Assembly (NCBI RefSeq): GCF_900105155.1 | Contig: NZ_LT629762.1 | Coordinates: forward strand, 434,001-498,000 | DNA from: Pseudomonas prosekii | GTDB taxonomy: Bacteria > Pseudomonadota > Gammaproteobacteria > Pseudomonadales > Pseudomonadaceae | DNA length: 64,000 nucleotides | Direction: 5' to 3' | Shown: piece by piece, positions 28,616-37,662 of the stretch | Layout of the letters: the number at the start of each line of letters is the position of its first letter | Numbering within the stretch: position 1 is the first letter of the stretch | Notes under the pieces: generated by a model | Databases searched by the model: none | Told to the model about the DNA's origin: nothing | The model's input: the letters and a program-made list of their open reading frames with translations, nothing else | Translations under genes and position numbers: made by a program

Positions 28616-29779
28616 ATGAGCTACCCATCCCTGAACTTCGCCCTCGGTGAAACCATCGACATGCTGCGCGATCAGGTTCAGTCCTTCGTTGCCAAGGAGA
28701 TCGCTCCGCGCGCGGCGCAGATCGACATCGACAACCTGTTTCCCGCTGACCTGTGGCGCAAATTCGGAGACATGGGCCTGCTCGGCGTCACCGTTCCGGA
28801 AGAGTACGGCGGCGCTGGCCTCGGTTACCTGGCGCACGTGGTGATCATGGAAGAAATCAGCCGCGGCTCTGCCTCGGTGGCGCTGTCCTACGGCGCGCAT
28901 TCCAACCTCTGCGTGAATCAGATCAACCGCAATGGCAATCACGAGCAGAAAACCAAATACCTGCCCAAGCTGATCAGCGGCGAACACGTCGGCGCCCTCG
29001 CCATGAGCGAGCCGAACGCCGGTTCCGATGTGGTTTCGATGAAACTGCGCGCCGACAAACGCGGCGATAAATACGTGCTCAACGGCAGCAAAACCTGGAT
29101 CACCAACGGTCCCGACGCCAACACCTACGTGATCTACGCCAAGACTGACCTGGAAAAAGGCCCGCACGGCATCACTGCTTTCATCGTCGAACGCGATTCG
29201 CCGGGCTTCAGCCGCAGCAACAAATTCGACAAGCTCGGCATGCGCGGTTCGAACACTTGCGAACTGTTTTTCGACGACGTCGAAGTACCGGAAGAAAACA
29301 TCCTCGGCGTGCTCAATGGCGGCGTGAAAGTGCTGATGAGCGGCCTCGATTACGAGCGCGTCGTGCTCTCCGGCGGCCCGACCGGGATCATGCAGGCATG
29401 CATGGACCTGATCGTGCCGTACATCCACGACCGCAAACAGTTCGGCCAAAGCATCGGCGAATTCCAGCTGATCCAGGGCAAAGTCGCCGACATGTACACC
29501 CAACTCAACGCCAGCCGCGCCTACCTGTATGCGGTCGCGCAAGCCTGCGAACGTGGCGAAACCACGCGCAAAGACGCCGCCGGGGTGATCCTCTACAGCG
29601 CCGAACGCGCCACGCAAATGGCCCTCGACGCGATCCAGATTCTCGGCGGCAACGGCTACATCAACGAATTCCCCGCCGGACGCCTGTTGCGGGACGCCAA
29701 GCTGTACGAAATCGGCGCCGGCACCAGTGAGATCCGTCGCATGCTGATCGGTCGCGAACTGTTCAACGAAACCCGCTAA
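28616..29779 (+). CDS. liuA: Isovaleryl-CoA dehydrogenase
   Basis: A 387-residue acyl-CoA dehydrogenase that oxidises isovaleryl-CoA to 3-methylcrotonyl-CoA, passing electrons to ETF. FAD-binding segments [18 protein letters not shown] and [16 protein letters not shown] are present. The Glu in [12 protein letters not shown] (about 246) is where isovaleryl-type enzymes carry their catalytic base. AAAGGTGA precedes the ATG. First gene of the liuABCD operon, followed by liuB after 11 bases. Confidence 0.96.
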   Translation: MSYPSLNFALGETIDMLRDQVQSFVAKEIAPRAAQIDIDNLFPADLWRKFGDMGLLGVTVPEEYGGAGLGYLAHVVIMEEISRGSASVALSYGAHSNLCVNQINRNGNHEQKTKYLPKLISGEHVGALAMSEPNAGSDVVSMKLRADKRGDKYVLNGSKTWITNGPDANTYVIYAKTDLEKGPHGITAFIVERDSPGFSRSNKFDKLGMRGSNTCELFFDDVEVPEENILGVLNGGVKVLMSGLDYERVVLSGGPTGIMQACMDLIVPYIHDRKQFGQSIGEFQLIQGKVADMYTQLNASRAYLYAVAQACERGETTRKDAAGVILYSAERATQMALDAIQILGGNGYINEFPAGRLLRDAKLYEIGAGTSEIRRMLIGRELFNETR

Positions 29780-29790
29780 CGGAGCTGTCC

Positions 29791-31398
29791 ATGGCTATCC
29801 TGCATACCCAGCTCAACCCGCGTTCGGCGGAGTTCGCGGCCAACAGCGCGGCGATGCTCCAACAGGTCGACGCCCTGCACACCATTCTTGCCCAAGTGCA
29901 GCAAGGTGGTGGCCCGAAGGCGCAAGAACGGCACACCTCGCGCGGCAAATTGCTGCCGCGTGAGCGCATCAACCGGCTGCTTGATCCGGGTTCGCCGTTC
30001 CTCGAAATCAGCCAACTGGCGGCCTACGAAGTGTATGGCGAAGAGGTTCCAGCGGCGGGCGTGATTGCCGGAATCGGCCGCGTCGAAGGCGTCGAATGCA
30101 TGATCGTCGCCAACGATGCGACGGTAAAAGGTGGCTCGTACTATCCGTTGACCGTGAAAAAACACCTGCGCGCCCAGACCATCGCCCAGCAAAACCGCCT
30201 GCCGTGCATCTATCTGGTGGATTCCGGCGGCGCCAATTTGCCGCGTCAGGATGAAGTGTTCCCGGACCGCGAGCACTTCGGCCGGATCTTTTTCAACCAG
30301 GCCAACATGAGCGCCATGGGCATTCCGCAGATTGCCGTGGTCATGGGCTCGTGCACCGCTGGCGGCGCTTACGTGCCGGCAATGGCCGACGAAGCGATCA
30401 TGGTGCGCCAGCAAGCGACGATTTTCCTCGCCGGTCCGCCGCTGGTAAAAGCCGCGACCGGCGAAGTGGTCAGCGCCGAGGATCTTGGCGGTGCCGATGT
30501 GCATTGCAAGATTTCCGGGGTCGCCGACCACTACGCCGAAAGCGATGAACACGCCTTGGCCATCGCCCGCCGCAGTGTCGCCAACCTCAACTGGCGCAAG
30601 CTCGGCGAACTGCAACAACGCTTGCCGATCGCGCCGCTGTACGCCAGCGATGAGTTGTATGGCGTGGTTTCGGCCGACGCCAAACAGCCATTCGACGTGC
30701 GCGAAGTCATCGCGCGACTGGTCGACGGTTCGGTGTTCGACGAATTTAAAGCGCTGTTCGGGACCACGTTGGTCTGCGGCTTTTCCCACCTGCACGGTTA
30801 CCCGATCGCGATCCTCGCCAACAACGGCATTCTCTTCGCCGAAGCCGCGCAAAAAGGCGCGCACTTCATTGAACTGGCCTGCCAGCGCGGGATTCCGCTG
30901 CTGTTTTTGCAGAACATCACCGGGTTCATGGTCGGGCAGAAATACGAGGCCGGCGGCATTGCCAAGCACGGCGCCAAACTGGTGACCGCCGTGGCCTGCG
31001 CCAAAGTGCCGAAATTCACCGTGATCATCGGCGGCAGCTTCGGCGCCGGTAACTACGGCATGTGCGGCCGCGCCTACGATCCACGGTTCCTGTGGATGTG
31101 GCCGAACGCGCGGATCGGCGTGATGGGCGCCGAGCAAGCGGCGGGCGTGCTGGTGCAGGTCAAACGCGAGCAGGCCGAACGCAGTGGCCAGGCGTTCAGC
31201 GCCGAGCAGGAAGCGCAGATCAAGCAGCCGATCCTCGACCAATATGAAGAGCAAGGTCATCCGTATTATTCCAGCGCGCGCTTGTGGGACGACGGCGTCA
31301 TTGACCCGGCGCAGACCCGCGACGTGCTGGCGCTGGCCTTGTCCGCGTCGCTGAACGCGCCAATCGAACCGAGCCGCTTCGGCGTGTTCCGGATGTGA
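29791..31398 (+). CDS. liuB: Methylcrotonoyl-CoA carboxylase, carboxyltransferase (beta) subunit
   Basis: A 535-residue carboxyltransferase that moves CO2 from biotin to 3-methylcrotonyl-CoA. Both halves of the crotonase-like fold are seen, with oxyanion-type glycine motifs [14 protein letters not shown] and [20 protein letters not shown]. It partners the biotin-bearing LiuD subunit two genes downstream. A REP-like hairpin occupies the 107 bases between it and liuC. Confidence 0.96.
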   Translation: MAILHTQLNPRSAEFAANSAAMLQQVDALHTILAQVQQGGGPKAQERHTSRGKLLPRERINRLLDPGSPFLEISQLAAYEVYGEEVPAAGVIAGIGRVEGVECMIVANDATVKGGSYYPLTVKKHLRAQTIAQQNRLPCIYLVDSGGANLPRQDEVFPDREHFGRIFFNQANMSAMGIPQIAVVMGSCTAGGAYVPAMADEAIMVRQQATIFLAGPPLVKAATGEVVSAEDLGGADVHCKISGVADHYAESDEHALAIARRSVANLNWRKLGELQQRLPIAPLYASDELYGVVSADAKQPFDVREVIARLVDGSVFDEFKALFGTTLVCGFSHLHGYPIAILANNGILFAEAAQKGAHFIELACQRGIPLLFLQNITGFMVGQKYEAGGIAKHGAKLVTAVACAKVPKFTVIIGGSFGAGNYGMCGRAYDPRFLWMWPNARIGVMGAEQAAGVLVQVKREQAERSGQAFSAEQEAQIKQPILDQYEEQGHPYYSSARLWDDGVIDPAQTRDVLALALSASLNAPIEPSRFGVFRM

Positions 31399-31399
31399 T

Positions 31400-31480
31400 T
31401 TGTGGGAGCAGGCTTGTGTGGCGAGGGGGCTTGCCCCCGTCGATTGCAAGGCAATCGCAGCGCAAGCAATCCCACAAATG
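31400..31480. repeat. Hairpin repeat inside the liu operon
   Basis: Nested repeat halves (tttgtgggagcaggcttgtg with aagcaatcccacaaatg; gtggcgagggggcttgcccc inside) form a compound hairpin between liuB and liuC. It could tune the ratio of upstream and downstream products. Confidence 0.65.
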
Positions 31481-31505
31481 AGATGAGTTGTGGAGACGGA
31501 CAATT

Positions 31506-32318
31506 ATGAGCGACTTCAACACCCTCGAACTGCTGACCGACCCACGGGGTTTCGCCACCCTGTGGCTCAGCCGTGAAGAAAAGAACAACGCCTTCAACGC
31601 CGAAATGATCCGCGAACTGATCCTCGCGCTGGACAAGGTTGGCGGCGATGCGAGCCTGCGTTTCCTGCTGGTTCGCGGACGCGGCAAGCATTTCAGCGCT
31701 GGCGCCGACCTGGCCTGGATGCAGCAATCCGCCGAGCTCGATTACCACACCAACCTCGACGACGCGCGCGAACTCGCGGAGCTGATGTACAACCTCGCCA
31801 AACTGAAAATCCCCACTCTGGCCGTGGTGCAAGGCGCGGCGTACGGAGGCGCGCTGGGCCTGATCAGTTGCTGCGACATGGCGATTGGCGCCGATGACGC
31901 GCAGTTCTGCCTGTCGGAAGCGCGCATTGGCTTGGCGCCAGCGGTGATCAGCCCGTTCGTCGTACAAGCCATCGGCGAGCGTGCGGCGCGGCGTTATGCG
32001 CTGACCGCCGAACGTTTCGGCGGGCAACGAGCGCGGGAAATCGGTTTGCTGGCAGAGAGTTATCCGCTCGCCGAACTGGACCAGAAGGTCGAGCAATGGA
32101 TCGACAACCTGCTGCTCAACAGCCCGGCGGCAATGCGCACGAGCAAGGATTTACTGCGCGAAGTCGGCCACGGTGCGCTGACGCCGGCGCTGCGCCGCTA
32201 CACCGAAAACGCGATTGCGCGCATTCGGGTCAGCCCTGAAGGTCAGGAAGGTCTGCGCGCCTTTCTGCAAAAACGTCCGCCGAACTGGCAAGCCGAATCC
32301 ACCAAGGAGCCGCGTTGA
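31506..32318 (+). CDS. liuC: Methylglutaconyl-CoA hydratase (enoyl-CoA hydratase family)
   Basis: A 270-residue crotonase-family enzyme that hydrates 3-methylglutaconyl-CoA to HMG-CoA. Oxyanion-hole segments GRGKHFSAGADLAWM and GAAYGGALGLISCCD are visible, with the acidic residue in FCLSEARIGLAPA. The ATG at 31506 has GGAGA ten or so bases upstream; a start six codons earlier would lie inside that site. Its TGA overlaps the liuD ATG by one base. Confidence 0.94.
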   Translation: MSDFNTLELLTDPRGFATLWLSREEKNNAFNAEMIRELILALDKVGGDASLRFLLVRGRGKHFSAGADLAWMQQSAELDYHTNLDDARELAELMYNLAKLKIPTLAVVQGAAYGGALGLISCCDMAIGADDAQFCLSEARIGLAPAVISPFVVQAIGERAARRYALTAERFGGQRAREIGLLAESYPLAELDQKVEQWIDNLLLNSPAAMRTSKDLLREVGHGALTPALRRYTENAIARIRVSPEGQEGLRAFLQKRPPNWQAESTKEPR

Positions 32319-34267
32319 TGAGCGCACCTGTTCTCACCACCCTGCTGGTGGCCAACCGCGGCGAAATTGCCTGCCGCGTGATGCGCACCGCCAAAGCCCT
32401 GGGCCTGACCACCGTTGCCGTACACAGCGCCACCGACCGCGACGCCCGGCACAGCCGCGAGGCGGATATCCGCGTCGACCTCGGCGGCAGCAAGGCTGCC
32501 GAGAGCTATTTGCAGATCGATAAGCTGATCGCTGCGGCCAAGGCCAGTGGCGCTCAGGCGATTCATCCGGGTTACGGCTTTCTCTCGGAAAACGCCGAAT
32601 TCGCCCGCGCCATCGAAGCCGCCGGGCTGATTTTCCTCGGCCCGCCCGCCTCGGCCATCGACGCCATGGGCAGTAAATCGGCGGCCAAAGCCTTGATGGA
32701 AACCGCTGGCGTGCCACTGGTGCCGGGCTATCACGGCGAAGCCCAGGACCTCGACACCTTCCGCGACGCCTGCGAGCGCATCGGTTATCCGGTGTTGCTC
32801 AAAGCCACGGCGGGCGGCGGCGGCAAAGGCATGAAAGTGGTCGAGGACGTCAGCCAACTGGCCGAAGCCCTGGCCTCGGCGCAACGTGAAGCGAAATCGT
32901 CATTTGGCGATTCGCGGATGTTGGTCGAGAAGTATCTGCTCAAGCCGCGCCACGTCGAAATTCAGGTGTTTGCCGACCAACACGGCAACTGCCTGTACCT
33001 GAATGAACGTGATTGCTCGATCCAGCGCCGCCATCAGAAAGTCGTCGAAGAAGCACCGGCGCCAGGCTTGAGCGCGGAACTGCGGCGGGCGATGGGCGAA
33101 GCGGCGGTGCGTTCGGCGCAAGCGATTGGTTACGTCGGCGCCGGCACCGTCGAGTTTTTGCTGGATTCGCGCGGCGAGTTTTTCTTCATGGAAATGAACA
33201 CGCGCCTGCAAGTCGAGCACCCGGTGACCGAAGCAATCACCGGCCTCGATCTGGTGGCGTGGCAGATTCGCGTGGCGCGCGGTGAAGCGTTGCCGATGAC
33301 CCAGGCTGAAGTGCCGCTGATCGGCCATGCCATCGAAGTGCGGCTGTACGCCGAAGATCCGGGCAATGACTTTTTACCGGCGACCGGACGGCTGGAGTTG
33401 TACCGCGAGTCGGCCGCTGGGCCGGGGCGCCGGGTGGACAGCGGGGTTGAGGAAGGTGACGAGATTTCGCCGTTCTATGACCCGATGCTCGGCAAGCTGA
33501 TCGCGTGGGGCGAGGACCGTGAACAGGCGCGCCTGCGCTTGTTGAGCATGCTCGATGAGTTCGCGATTGGCGGGCTGAAGACCAACATCAATTTCCTGCG
33601 GCGGATCATCGCTCATCCGGCGTTTGCCGCGGCGGAGCTGGATACCGGGTTTATCCCGCGTTATCAGGAGCAATTGCTGCCGGCGCCCGCCGAGCTCAGC
33701 GACCCATTCTGGCAAGCGGCGGCACAAGCGTTCGCGCAAGGTCAGCCATCGCTGACGCGCAGCGACGATCCGGGTTCGCCATGGGCGATCAACAGTGGTT
33801 TTCGCTCAGGACTGCCGAAAGAAATCAGCGTGCATTTGAGTTGCGAAGGTCAAGATCGCGCGTTGACCCTGGGCGATGTGAGCAACGCACAGATCAGCGG
33901 CGAACAGTTGCTGATCGACGATAACGGCGTGCGCCGCCAGCATCGGGCGATCCGCCGCGGCGACAGTTTGTATCTGCAATGGCAAGGCGAATTGCGTCGG
34001 GTCGAGGCTTACGATCCGATCGCAGCGGTTGAATCCAGCCACAGCCATCAGGGCGGTCTGACCGCGCCAATGAACGGCAGCATTGTCCGGGTGTTGGTCG
34101 AGACCGGGCAAACGGTCGAAGCCGGGGCGCAATTGGTGGTGCTCGAAGCGATGAAAATGGAGCACAGCATTCGTGCGCCACATGCCGGGGTGATCAAGGC
34201 GTTGTATTGCCAGGAAGGCGAGATGGTCAGCGAAGGCAGTGCGTTGGTCGAGCTGGAAGAAGGGTGA
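32318..34267 (+). CDS. liuD: Methylcrotonoyl-CoA carboxylase, biotin (alpha) subunit
   Basis: A 649-residue biotin carboxylase plus biotin carrier. The N-terminal LLVANRGEIACRVMRTAK, the ATP-grasp glycine loop KATAGGGGKGMKVV and EMNTRLQVEHPVTE mark the carboxylase. The C-terminal biotinyl domain carries LEAMKMEHS with the target Lys at about 613. The ATG at 32318 is used rather than the TTG codon just before it; AAGGAG lies at 32303. Last gene of liuABCD. Confidence 0.96.
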   Translation: MSAPVLTTLLVANRGEIACRVMRTAKALGLTTVAVHSATDRDARHSREADIRVDLGGSKAAESYLQIDKLIAAAKASGAQAIHPGYGFLSENAEFARAIEAAGLIFLGPPASAIDAMGSKSAAKALMETAGVPLVPGYHGEAQDLDTFRDACERIGYPVLLKATAGGGGKGMKVVEDVSQLAEALASAQREAKSSFGDSRMLVEKYLLKPRHVEIQVFADQHGNCLYLNERDCSIQRRHQKVVEEAPAPGLSAELRRAMGEAAVRSAQAIGYVGAGTVEFLLDSRGEFFFMEMNTRLQVEHPVTEAITGLDLVAWQIRVARGEALPMTQAEVPLIGHAIEVRLYAEDPGNDFLPATGRLELYRESAAGPGRRVDSGVEEGDEISPFYDPMLGKLIAWGEDREQARLRLLSMLDEFAIGGLKTNINFLRRIIAHPAFAAAELDTGFIPRYQEQLLPAPAELSDPFWQAAAQAFAQGQPSLTRSDDPGSPWAINSGFRSGLPKEISVHLSCEGQDRALTLGDVSNAQISGEQLLIDDNGVRRQHRAIRRGDSLYLQWQGELRRVEAYDPIAAVESSHSHQGGLTAPMNGSIVRVLVETGQTVEAGAQLVVLEAMKMEHSIRAPHAGVIKALYCQEGEMVSEGSALVELEEG

Positions 34268-34272
34268 AATGG

Positions 34273-34309
34273 AGATCGGTCCTGCGCATCACCTTGCGCG
34301 GACCGATCT
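34273..34309. terminator. Convergent hairpin terminator of liuD and the S24 regulator
   Basis: Stem AGATCGGTCC/GGACCGATCT extended by an inner GCGCA/TGCGC pairing. It sits between two convergent genes and has a short T-run on the plus side (gaatttt). Confidence 0.75.
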
Positions 34310-34311
34310 GA

Positions 34312-34962
34312 TCAGAATTTTGCGGTTGCCTGAACCACTACGCCGATAATTCGGCAATCCTCGGTAAACAGGGCTTTCGGGTAGGTGGGATTGAGCGGGA
34401 CCAGGTAACGCTGGCCGCCCTCTTCCATCAGTTTGCGAAAGGTCGCCTCGTCGGTATCCGGCCACTGCGCGATCACCAGTTTGCCGGGCTCCGGAACGAT
34501 GGCCGGGTCGACCAGAATCATCATCCCTTCGGCAACACTGAAACCACTGGGCGCGGTCATCGCGTCACCGACTACCGAGAGCCAGAACGCCGGGCCCTGC
34601 GCGTGATAGTCGGTGAGCTCGTAGCGCTCGTTCTTGCGATACACCGTCAGTTCACCGTCGCGCAATTGCGCCGGCTCCCGCCAATCGCTGACCGGGTAGC
34701 GGAAGTATGGGTTGTATTTGAGCGCCAGCGGCATCTCGTCCTCTTCCGATTCCACGCGTTCGCGGATCACCAGCGCTACTTCGAGAAACTCCATGCCCAG
34801 CGCTTTCAACACGCGGTTCATGTTCTCGACGCCAGGGTCGCGACGTTTGTTGAGCCAGTGGCCGACGCCGCCCTGGGACATCCCGAGGCGCTCTGCGAGT
34901 ATCTCTTGAGTGATTTTGAGTTCACTCATTTTGGCCTTGACCAATTCAATCCATTTATCCAT
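34312..34962 (-). CDS. XRE/S24 LexA-like transcriptional regulator (PrtR type)
   Basis: A 216-residue protein with an N-terminal Cro/CI helix-turn-helix (about 15-40, TQEILAERLGMSQGGVGHWL) and a C-terminal peptidase-S24 fold. The start MDKWIELVKAKM at 34962 is favoured over a codon 14 residues upstream. In LexA/CI proteins the nucleophile is the Ser of GDSM and the base a Lys in the EVTVKRL-like strand. Here the aligned segments read GDAM (Ala134) and EATFRKL (Arg176), so self-cleavage may be lost. It is divergent from a small DUF6124-like gene. Such regulators control pyocin or stress genes in Pseudomonas, but no tailocin genes lie in this window. Confidence 0.85.
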   Translation of the reverse strand: MDKWIELVKAKMSELKITQEILAERLGMSQGGVGHWLNKRRDPGVENMNRVLKALGMEFLEVALVIRERVESEEDEMPLALKYNPYFRYPVSDWREPAQLRDGELTVYRKNERYELTDYHAQGPAFWLSVVGDAMTAPSGFSVAEGMMILVDPAIVPEPGKLVIAQWPDTDEATFRKLMEEGGQRYLVPLNPTYPKALFTEDCRIIGVVVQATAKF

Positions 34963-35091
34963 GTGCGGCACGATACGTGGGGCTCTCCGACCCGCAAAAC
35001 ACAAATTGTAGTATTTAAATATTCGTCACAAATACAGCACGTATTAAGATGGAATCACGGATCTGAATCTATCACGGAGTTCACCAGCATC

Positions 35092-35433
35092 ATGACAATC
35101 CCCAGCCAGGACACGCCAGAGCAGCAAATCGACACCACATTCACCTCGCCAAAAGGCTGCGCCGCCGCGCAACGAGCGTTGGATTATTACTTGAAACCAG
35201 CTGTTTCAGAGGTGGTCATCCAGTCGCGTTTCTTCGACGTCAATCGCAATGTCAGCTGCGAGGAGGCCTTGGTGCACGCCTCGGACCTGCTGCGCTGTGC
35301 CGCCGCCACCGCGCAGGAATCGGCAGACAACCTGCAAGGCTCGCATCGCGCGTTGGCGTTTTCAGTGGTGCACATGATTGATATGGCGCAGGCCATGGTC
35401 GACCGCTCGCTGGATGGCGATCAGGAAGATTGA
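35092..35433 (+). CDS. Small DUF6124/DUF3077-like protein
   Basis: A 113-residue cytoplasmic protein of a family common in Pseudomonas. The conserved pattern is a helical segment with acidic and Ala-rich residues (CEEALVHASDLLRCAAATAQ, then ESADNLQGSHRALAFSVVHM and a final DIAQAMVDRSLDG-like helix). Function is unknown. The ATG at 35092 follows cggagttcaccagcatc; longer frames upstream are antisense to the regulator. It is divergent from the S24 regulator and may be under its control. Confidence 0.75.
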   Translation: MTIPSQDTPEQQIDTTFTSPKGCAAAQRALDYYLKPAVSEVVIQSRFFDVNRNVSCEEALVHASDLLRCAAATAQESADNLQGSHRALAFSVVHMIDMAQAMVDRSLDGDQED

Positions 35434-35492
35434 AGAACACGAGGTTTGACGGAGGACAGGAAAGAGTTTTCCAATCGCGCAGATAAAATCAT

Positions 35493-35520
35493 TTGACTTG
35501 CAAACGAGAATGATTATTAT
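35493..35520 (+). promoter_or_regulatory. prrF promoter with Fur box
   Basis: TTGACT (35493-35498) and TATTAT (35515-35520) are 16 bp apart. The sequence gagaatgattattattgc that runs over and past the -10 matches a Fur box (consensus GATAATGATAATCATTATC). Fur with iron would cover the -10. Confidence 0.85.
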
Positions 35521-35527
35521 TGCATGC

Positions 35528-35640
35528 AGCTGGTCGCGAGATCAGTCGATGGACCAGAGGACCTTAGGTCGGTCTCCTGGACTATCTCCTCATCAGGCTA
35601 ATCACGGTTTTTGACCCGGCTTTTTGCCGGGTCTTTTTTT
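35528..35640 (+). ncRNA. prrF: PrrF iron-responsive sRNA
   Basis: About 113 nt starting agctggtcgcgagatcag and containing the highly conserved block tctcctcatcaggctaatca, then an intrinsic terminator (gacccggc/gccgggtc followed by seven Ts). These blocks are characteristic of PrrF RNAs, which are made under iron starvation and, with Hfq, repress mRNAs of iron-containing proteins. A single copy is present here, unlike the tandem pair of P. aeruginosa. After it, up to 35914, I see no gene, only a pyrimidine-rich tract near 35820-35875. Confidence 0.93.
35611..35640 (+). terminator. PrrF terminator
   Basis: Stem GACCCGGC/GCCGGGTC with a T-rich loop followed by TTTTTTT. Confidence 0.9.
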
Positions 35641-35914
35641 GCCAGTTATTCTGGCTTTGGCTTCAGGCTAATGAAGACTGTAGGTGCTGCTAATTCGATG
35701 GCCGGCATCATATCAAAAGAATGTCCGTTGGCAAGAGAACCCCGCCGGCATTGGGCCAAACTAATCCCAATTAGCACTTGAGAATCAATCGCACACTCTC
35801 TAAGCTGCCTGCGCGTCATGGAGGACGCCCCCGCTCCACCCCCAATTTTTCCGCCGATTCCCCCCCTCCTTGCGTGTAAAGTAGCAGCCATAAAATCATA
35901 ATCAGGAACCGACT

Positions 35915-37066
35915 ATGACCGTGGCTAAATCCTCTTTCGACATCAGCGCCAATTTTGACAGCGGCAACATTGAAGTGCTGGACATCAGCAACCCGTTGCA
36001 GGCCCTTCTGGCGATCAAGCCGGACACACGCAGCCAACATTTCCAGTGGTTCCACTTCAAGGCCAGCGGCCTGCATGTCGGTCAAGAGCATTGGTTTCGC
36101 CTGAACAATGCGAGCAAATCCTCGTACAACAAAGCCTGGGACGGTTATCAGGCGGTGGCGTCCTACGACCACGTCAATTGGTTCCGCGTACCGACCATTT
36201 TTGAAGGCGATTGCCTGCGCTTCAGCCTCGAAGCGACGGCCACTCACGCCTGGTTTGCCTATTTCGAACCGTACAGCCGTGGTCGTCACGACTGGCTGAT
36301 CGAGCAGGCGCTGACCAAGGCTGGCACCGAGGTGCTGGCCACCGGCAAAAGCGTTGAAGGTCGCGACATTCAATTACTGCGCAAAGGCACCGGCGCGGCT
36401 GGCCAGCGCAAAGTCTGGATCATCGCGCAGCAACATCCCGGCGAGCACATGGCCGAGTGGTTCATGGAAGGCGTGATCGAACGCCTGGAAAAACACGACG
36501 ACCCAGTGCTGCAAAAACTCCTGGCCAAAGCCGACCTGTACCTGGTGCCGAACATGAACCCGGACGGCGCGTTCTACGGCCATTTGCGCACCAACGCCAT
36601 GGGCCAGGACCTAAACCGCGCCTGGCAAAACGCCACGCCGGAAATCAGCCCGGAAGTGTATTTTGTCCAGCAACAGATGGAGCAGTACGGCGTCGATCTG
36701 TTTCTCGATATTCACGGCGATGAGGAAATCCCCTACATCTTCACCGCTGGATGCGAAGGCAATCCAGGTTACACGCCGCGCATCGAAGAGCTGGAGACGC
36801 ATTTCCGCAATCACTTGAAGCATCTGACCAAGGACTTCCAGACCAAATACGGCTACACCCGCGACCTGCCGGGCCAGGCCAACATGACCCTGGCCTGTAA
36901 CAGCGTCGGGCAGAAATTCGATTGCCTGTCGCTGACCCTGGAAATGCCCTTCAAGGACAACAACGACGCGCCGAACCCGTTGACAGGCTGGTCGGGCAAA
37001 CGCTCGAAACAGTTGGGTAAAGACGTACTGACCACTGTTGCCGAGATGATCGAAAGCGTCCGCTGA
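35915..37066 (+). CDS. M14-type cytosolic carboxypeptidase
   Basis: A 383-residue zinc metallopeptidase with no signal peptide. An N-terminal beta-sandwich (about 1-125) precedes the M14 catalytic domain. Zinc ligands are His174 and Glu177 in QQHPGEHMAEW and His267 in FLDIHGDEE; the catalytic Glu is about 343 in LTLEMPF; RTNAMGQDLNRAW carries substrate-binding Asn-Arg. The architecture matches the cytosolic carboxypeptidase (CCP/Nna1-like) group, which removes C-terminal or side-chain glutamates; the bacterial substrate is unknown. A bidirectional hairpin terminator follows. Confidence 0.92.
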   Translation: MTVAKSSFDISANFDSGNIEVLDISNPLQALLAIKPDTRSQHFQWFHFKASGLHVGQEHWFRLNNASKSSYNKAWDGYQAVASYDHVNWFRVPTIFEGDCLRFSLEATATHAWFAYFEPYSRGRHDWLIEQALTKAGTEVLATGKSVEGRDIQLLRKGTGAAGQRKVWIIAQQHPGEHMAEWFMEGVIERLEKHDDPVLQKLLAKADLYLVPNMNPDGAFYGHLRTNAMGQDLNRAWQNATPEISPEVYFVQQQMEQYGVDLFLDIHGDEEIPYIFTAGCEGNPGYTPRIEELETHFRNHLKHLTKDFQTKYGYTRDLPGQANMTLACNSVGQKFDCLSLTLEMPFKDNNDAPNPLTGWSGKRSKQLGKDVLTTVAEMIESVR

Positions 37067-37081
37067 TCATCCTTCAAACAC

Positions 37082-37121
37082 AAAGATCGCAGCCTTCGAG
37101 TCCTGAGAAGCTGCGATCTTT
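37082..37121. terminator. Bidirectional terminator
   Basis: Perfect 12-bp stem AAAGATCGCAGC/GCTGCGATCTTT between the convergent carboxypeptidase and HxlR genes; T-rich on both exits. Its right arm touches the HxlR stop codon. Confidence 0.75.
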
Positions 37122-37567
37122 CAGTTTGCGGGCAACCGCACGCAATCCTCCGGCCCCAACAATCGTCCATCCTCGGCGCGCAACTCCAGCGCGCGTATCG
37201 GTTTGCCGTGCTGACGATCCACCACTTGTGAACGCGCCTCCCCCGCCGCAAAGAAAAACGCCTCGCCCCACTGGCGCAAACCGATGATCAACGGGAACAG
37301 GCCCTGGCCCTTTTCCGTCAGCACGTATTCCTGATAAGCGCTGCCGTCCGACGCCGGCACCAAGTCGAAAATCCCATGCGTGACCAAGGTGCGCAGGCGC
37401 GCCGAAAGGATGTTCTTGGCCATGCCCAGACTTCGCTGAAACTCGCCGAACCGGCGGATGCCATCGAACGCATCGCGCACGATCAGCAAAGACCACCAAT
37501 CACCAATCGCGTCCAGCGACCGTGCCACCGGGCATTCGGCGTCTTGCATGCTTGTACGTTTGACCAT
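37121..37567 (-). CDS. HxlR-family transcriptional regulator
   Basis: A 148-residue winged-helix protein. The HxlR core is clear: a Cys near the N-terminus (DAECPVARSLDAIGDWWSLL), then IRRFGEFQRSLGMAKNILSA and RLRTLVTHGIF with a wing ending YVLTEKGQGLFP. The ATG at 37567 (MVKRTSMQD) is chosen; upstream codons run into the operator. It is divergent from an MFS exporter and shares a large dyad operator with it, so it probably represses that gene. The conserved Cys suggests possible sensing of electrophiles, as in some HxlR/YodB proteins. Confidence 0.9.
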   Translation of the reverse strand: MVKRTSMQDAECPVARSLDAIGDWWSLLIVRDAFDGIRRFGEFQRSLGMAKNILSARLRTLVTHGIFDLVPASDGSAYQEYVLTEKGQGLFPLIIGLRQWGEAFFFAAGEARSQVVDRQHGKPIRALELRAEDGRLLGPEDCVRLPAN

Positions 37568-37588
37568 GATCGCGCTCGCAGACTGCAA

Positions 37589-37650
37589 ATGTGGTTGCAA
37601 TATAAAACCAGTCTCCTTACCGTACAACTGGTTTTATTTTGAAACCACAT
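37589..37650. promoter_or_regulatory. 62-bp nested dyad between hxlR-type gene and MFS gene
   Basis: Perfect arms ATGTGGTT (37589-37596) / AACCACAT (37643-37650) and ATAAAACCAGT (37602-37612) / ACTGGTTTTAT (37627-37637) share exactly the same centre (37619.5). This should be the operator for the divergent HxlR regulator. Confidence 0.75.
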
Positions 37651-37662
37651 CAGGAGCCTGGC

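Noticed and set aside
35646-35891. 81-codon minus-strand frame after prrF
   Set aside because: It is Gly/Arg-rich translation of a pyrimidine-rich leader, without a ribosome site or recognisable homology.
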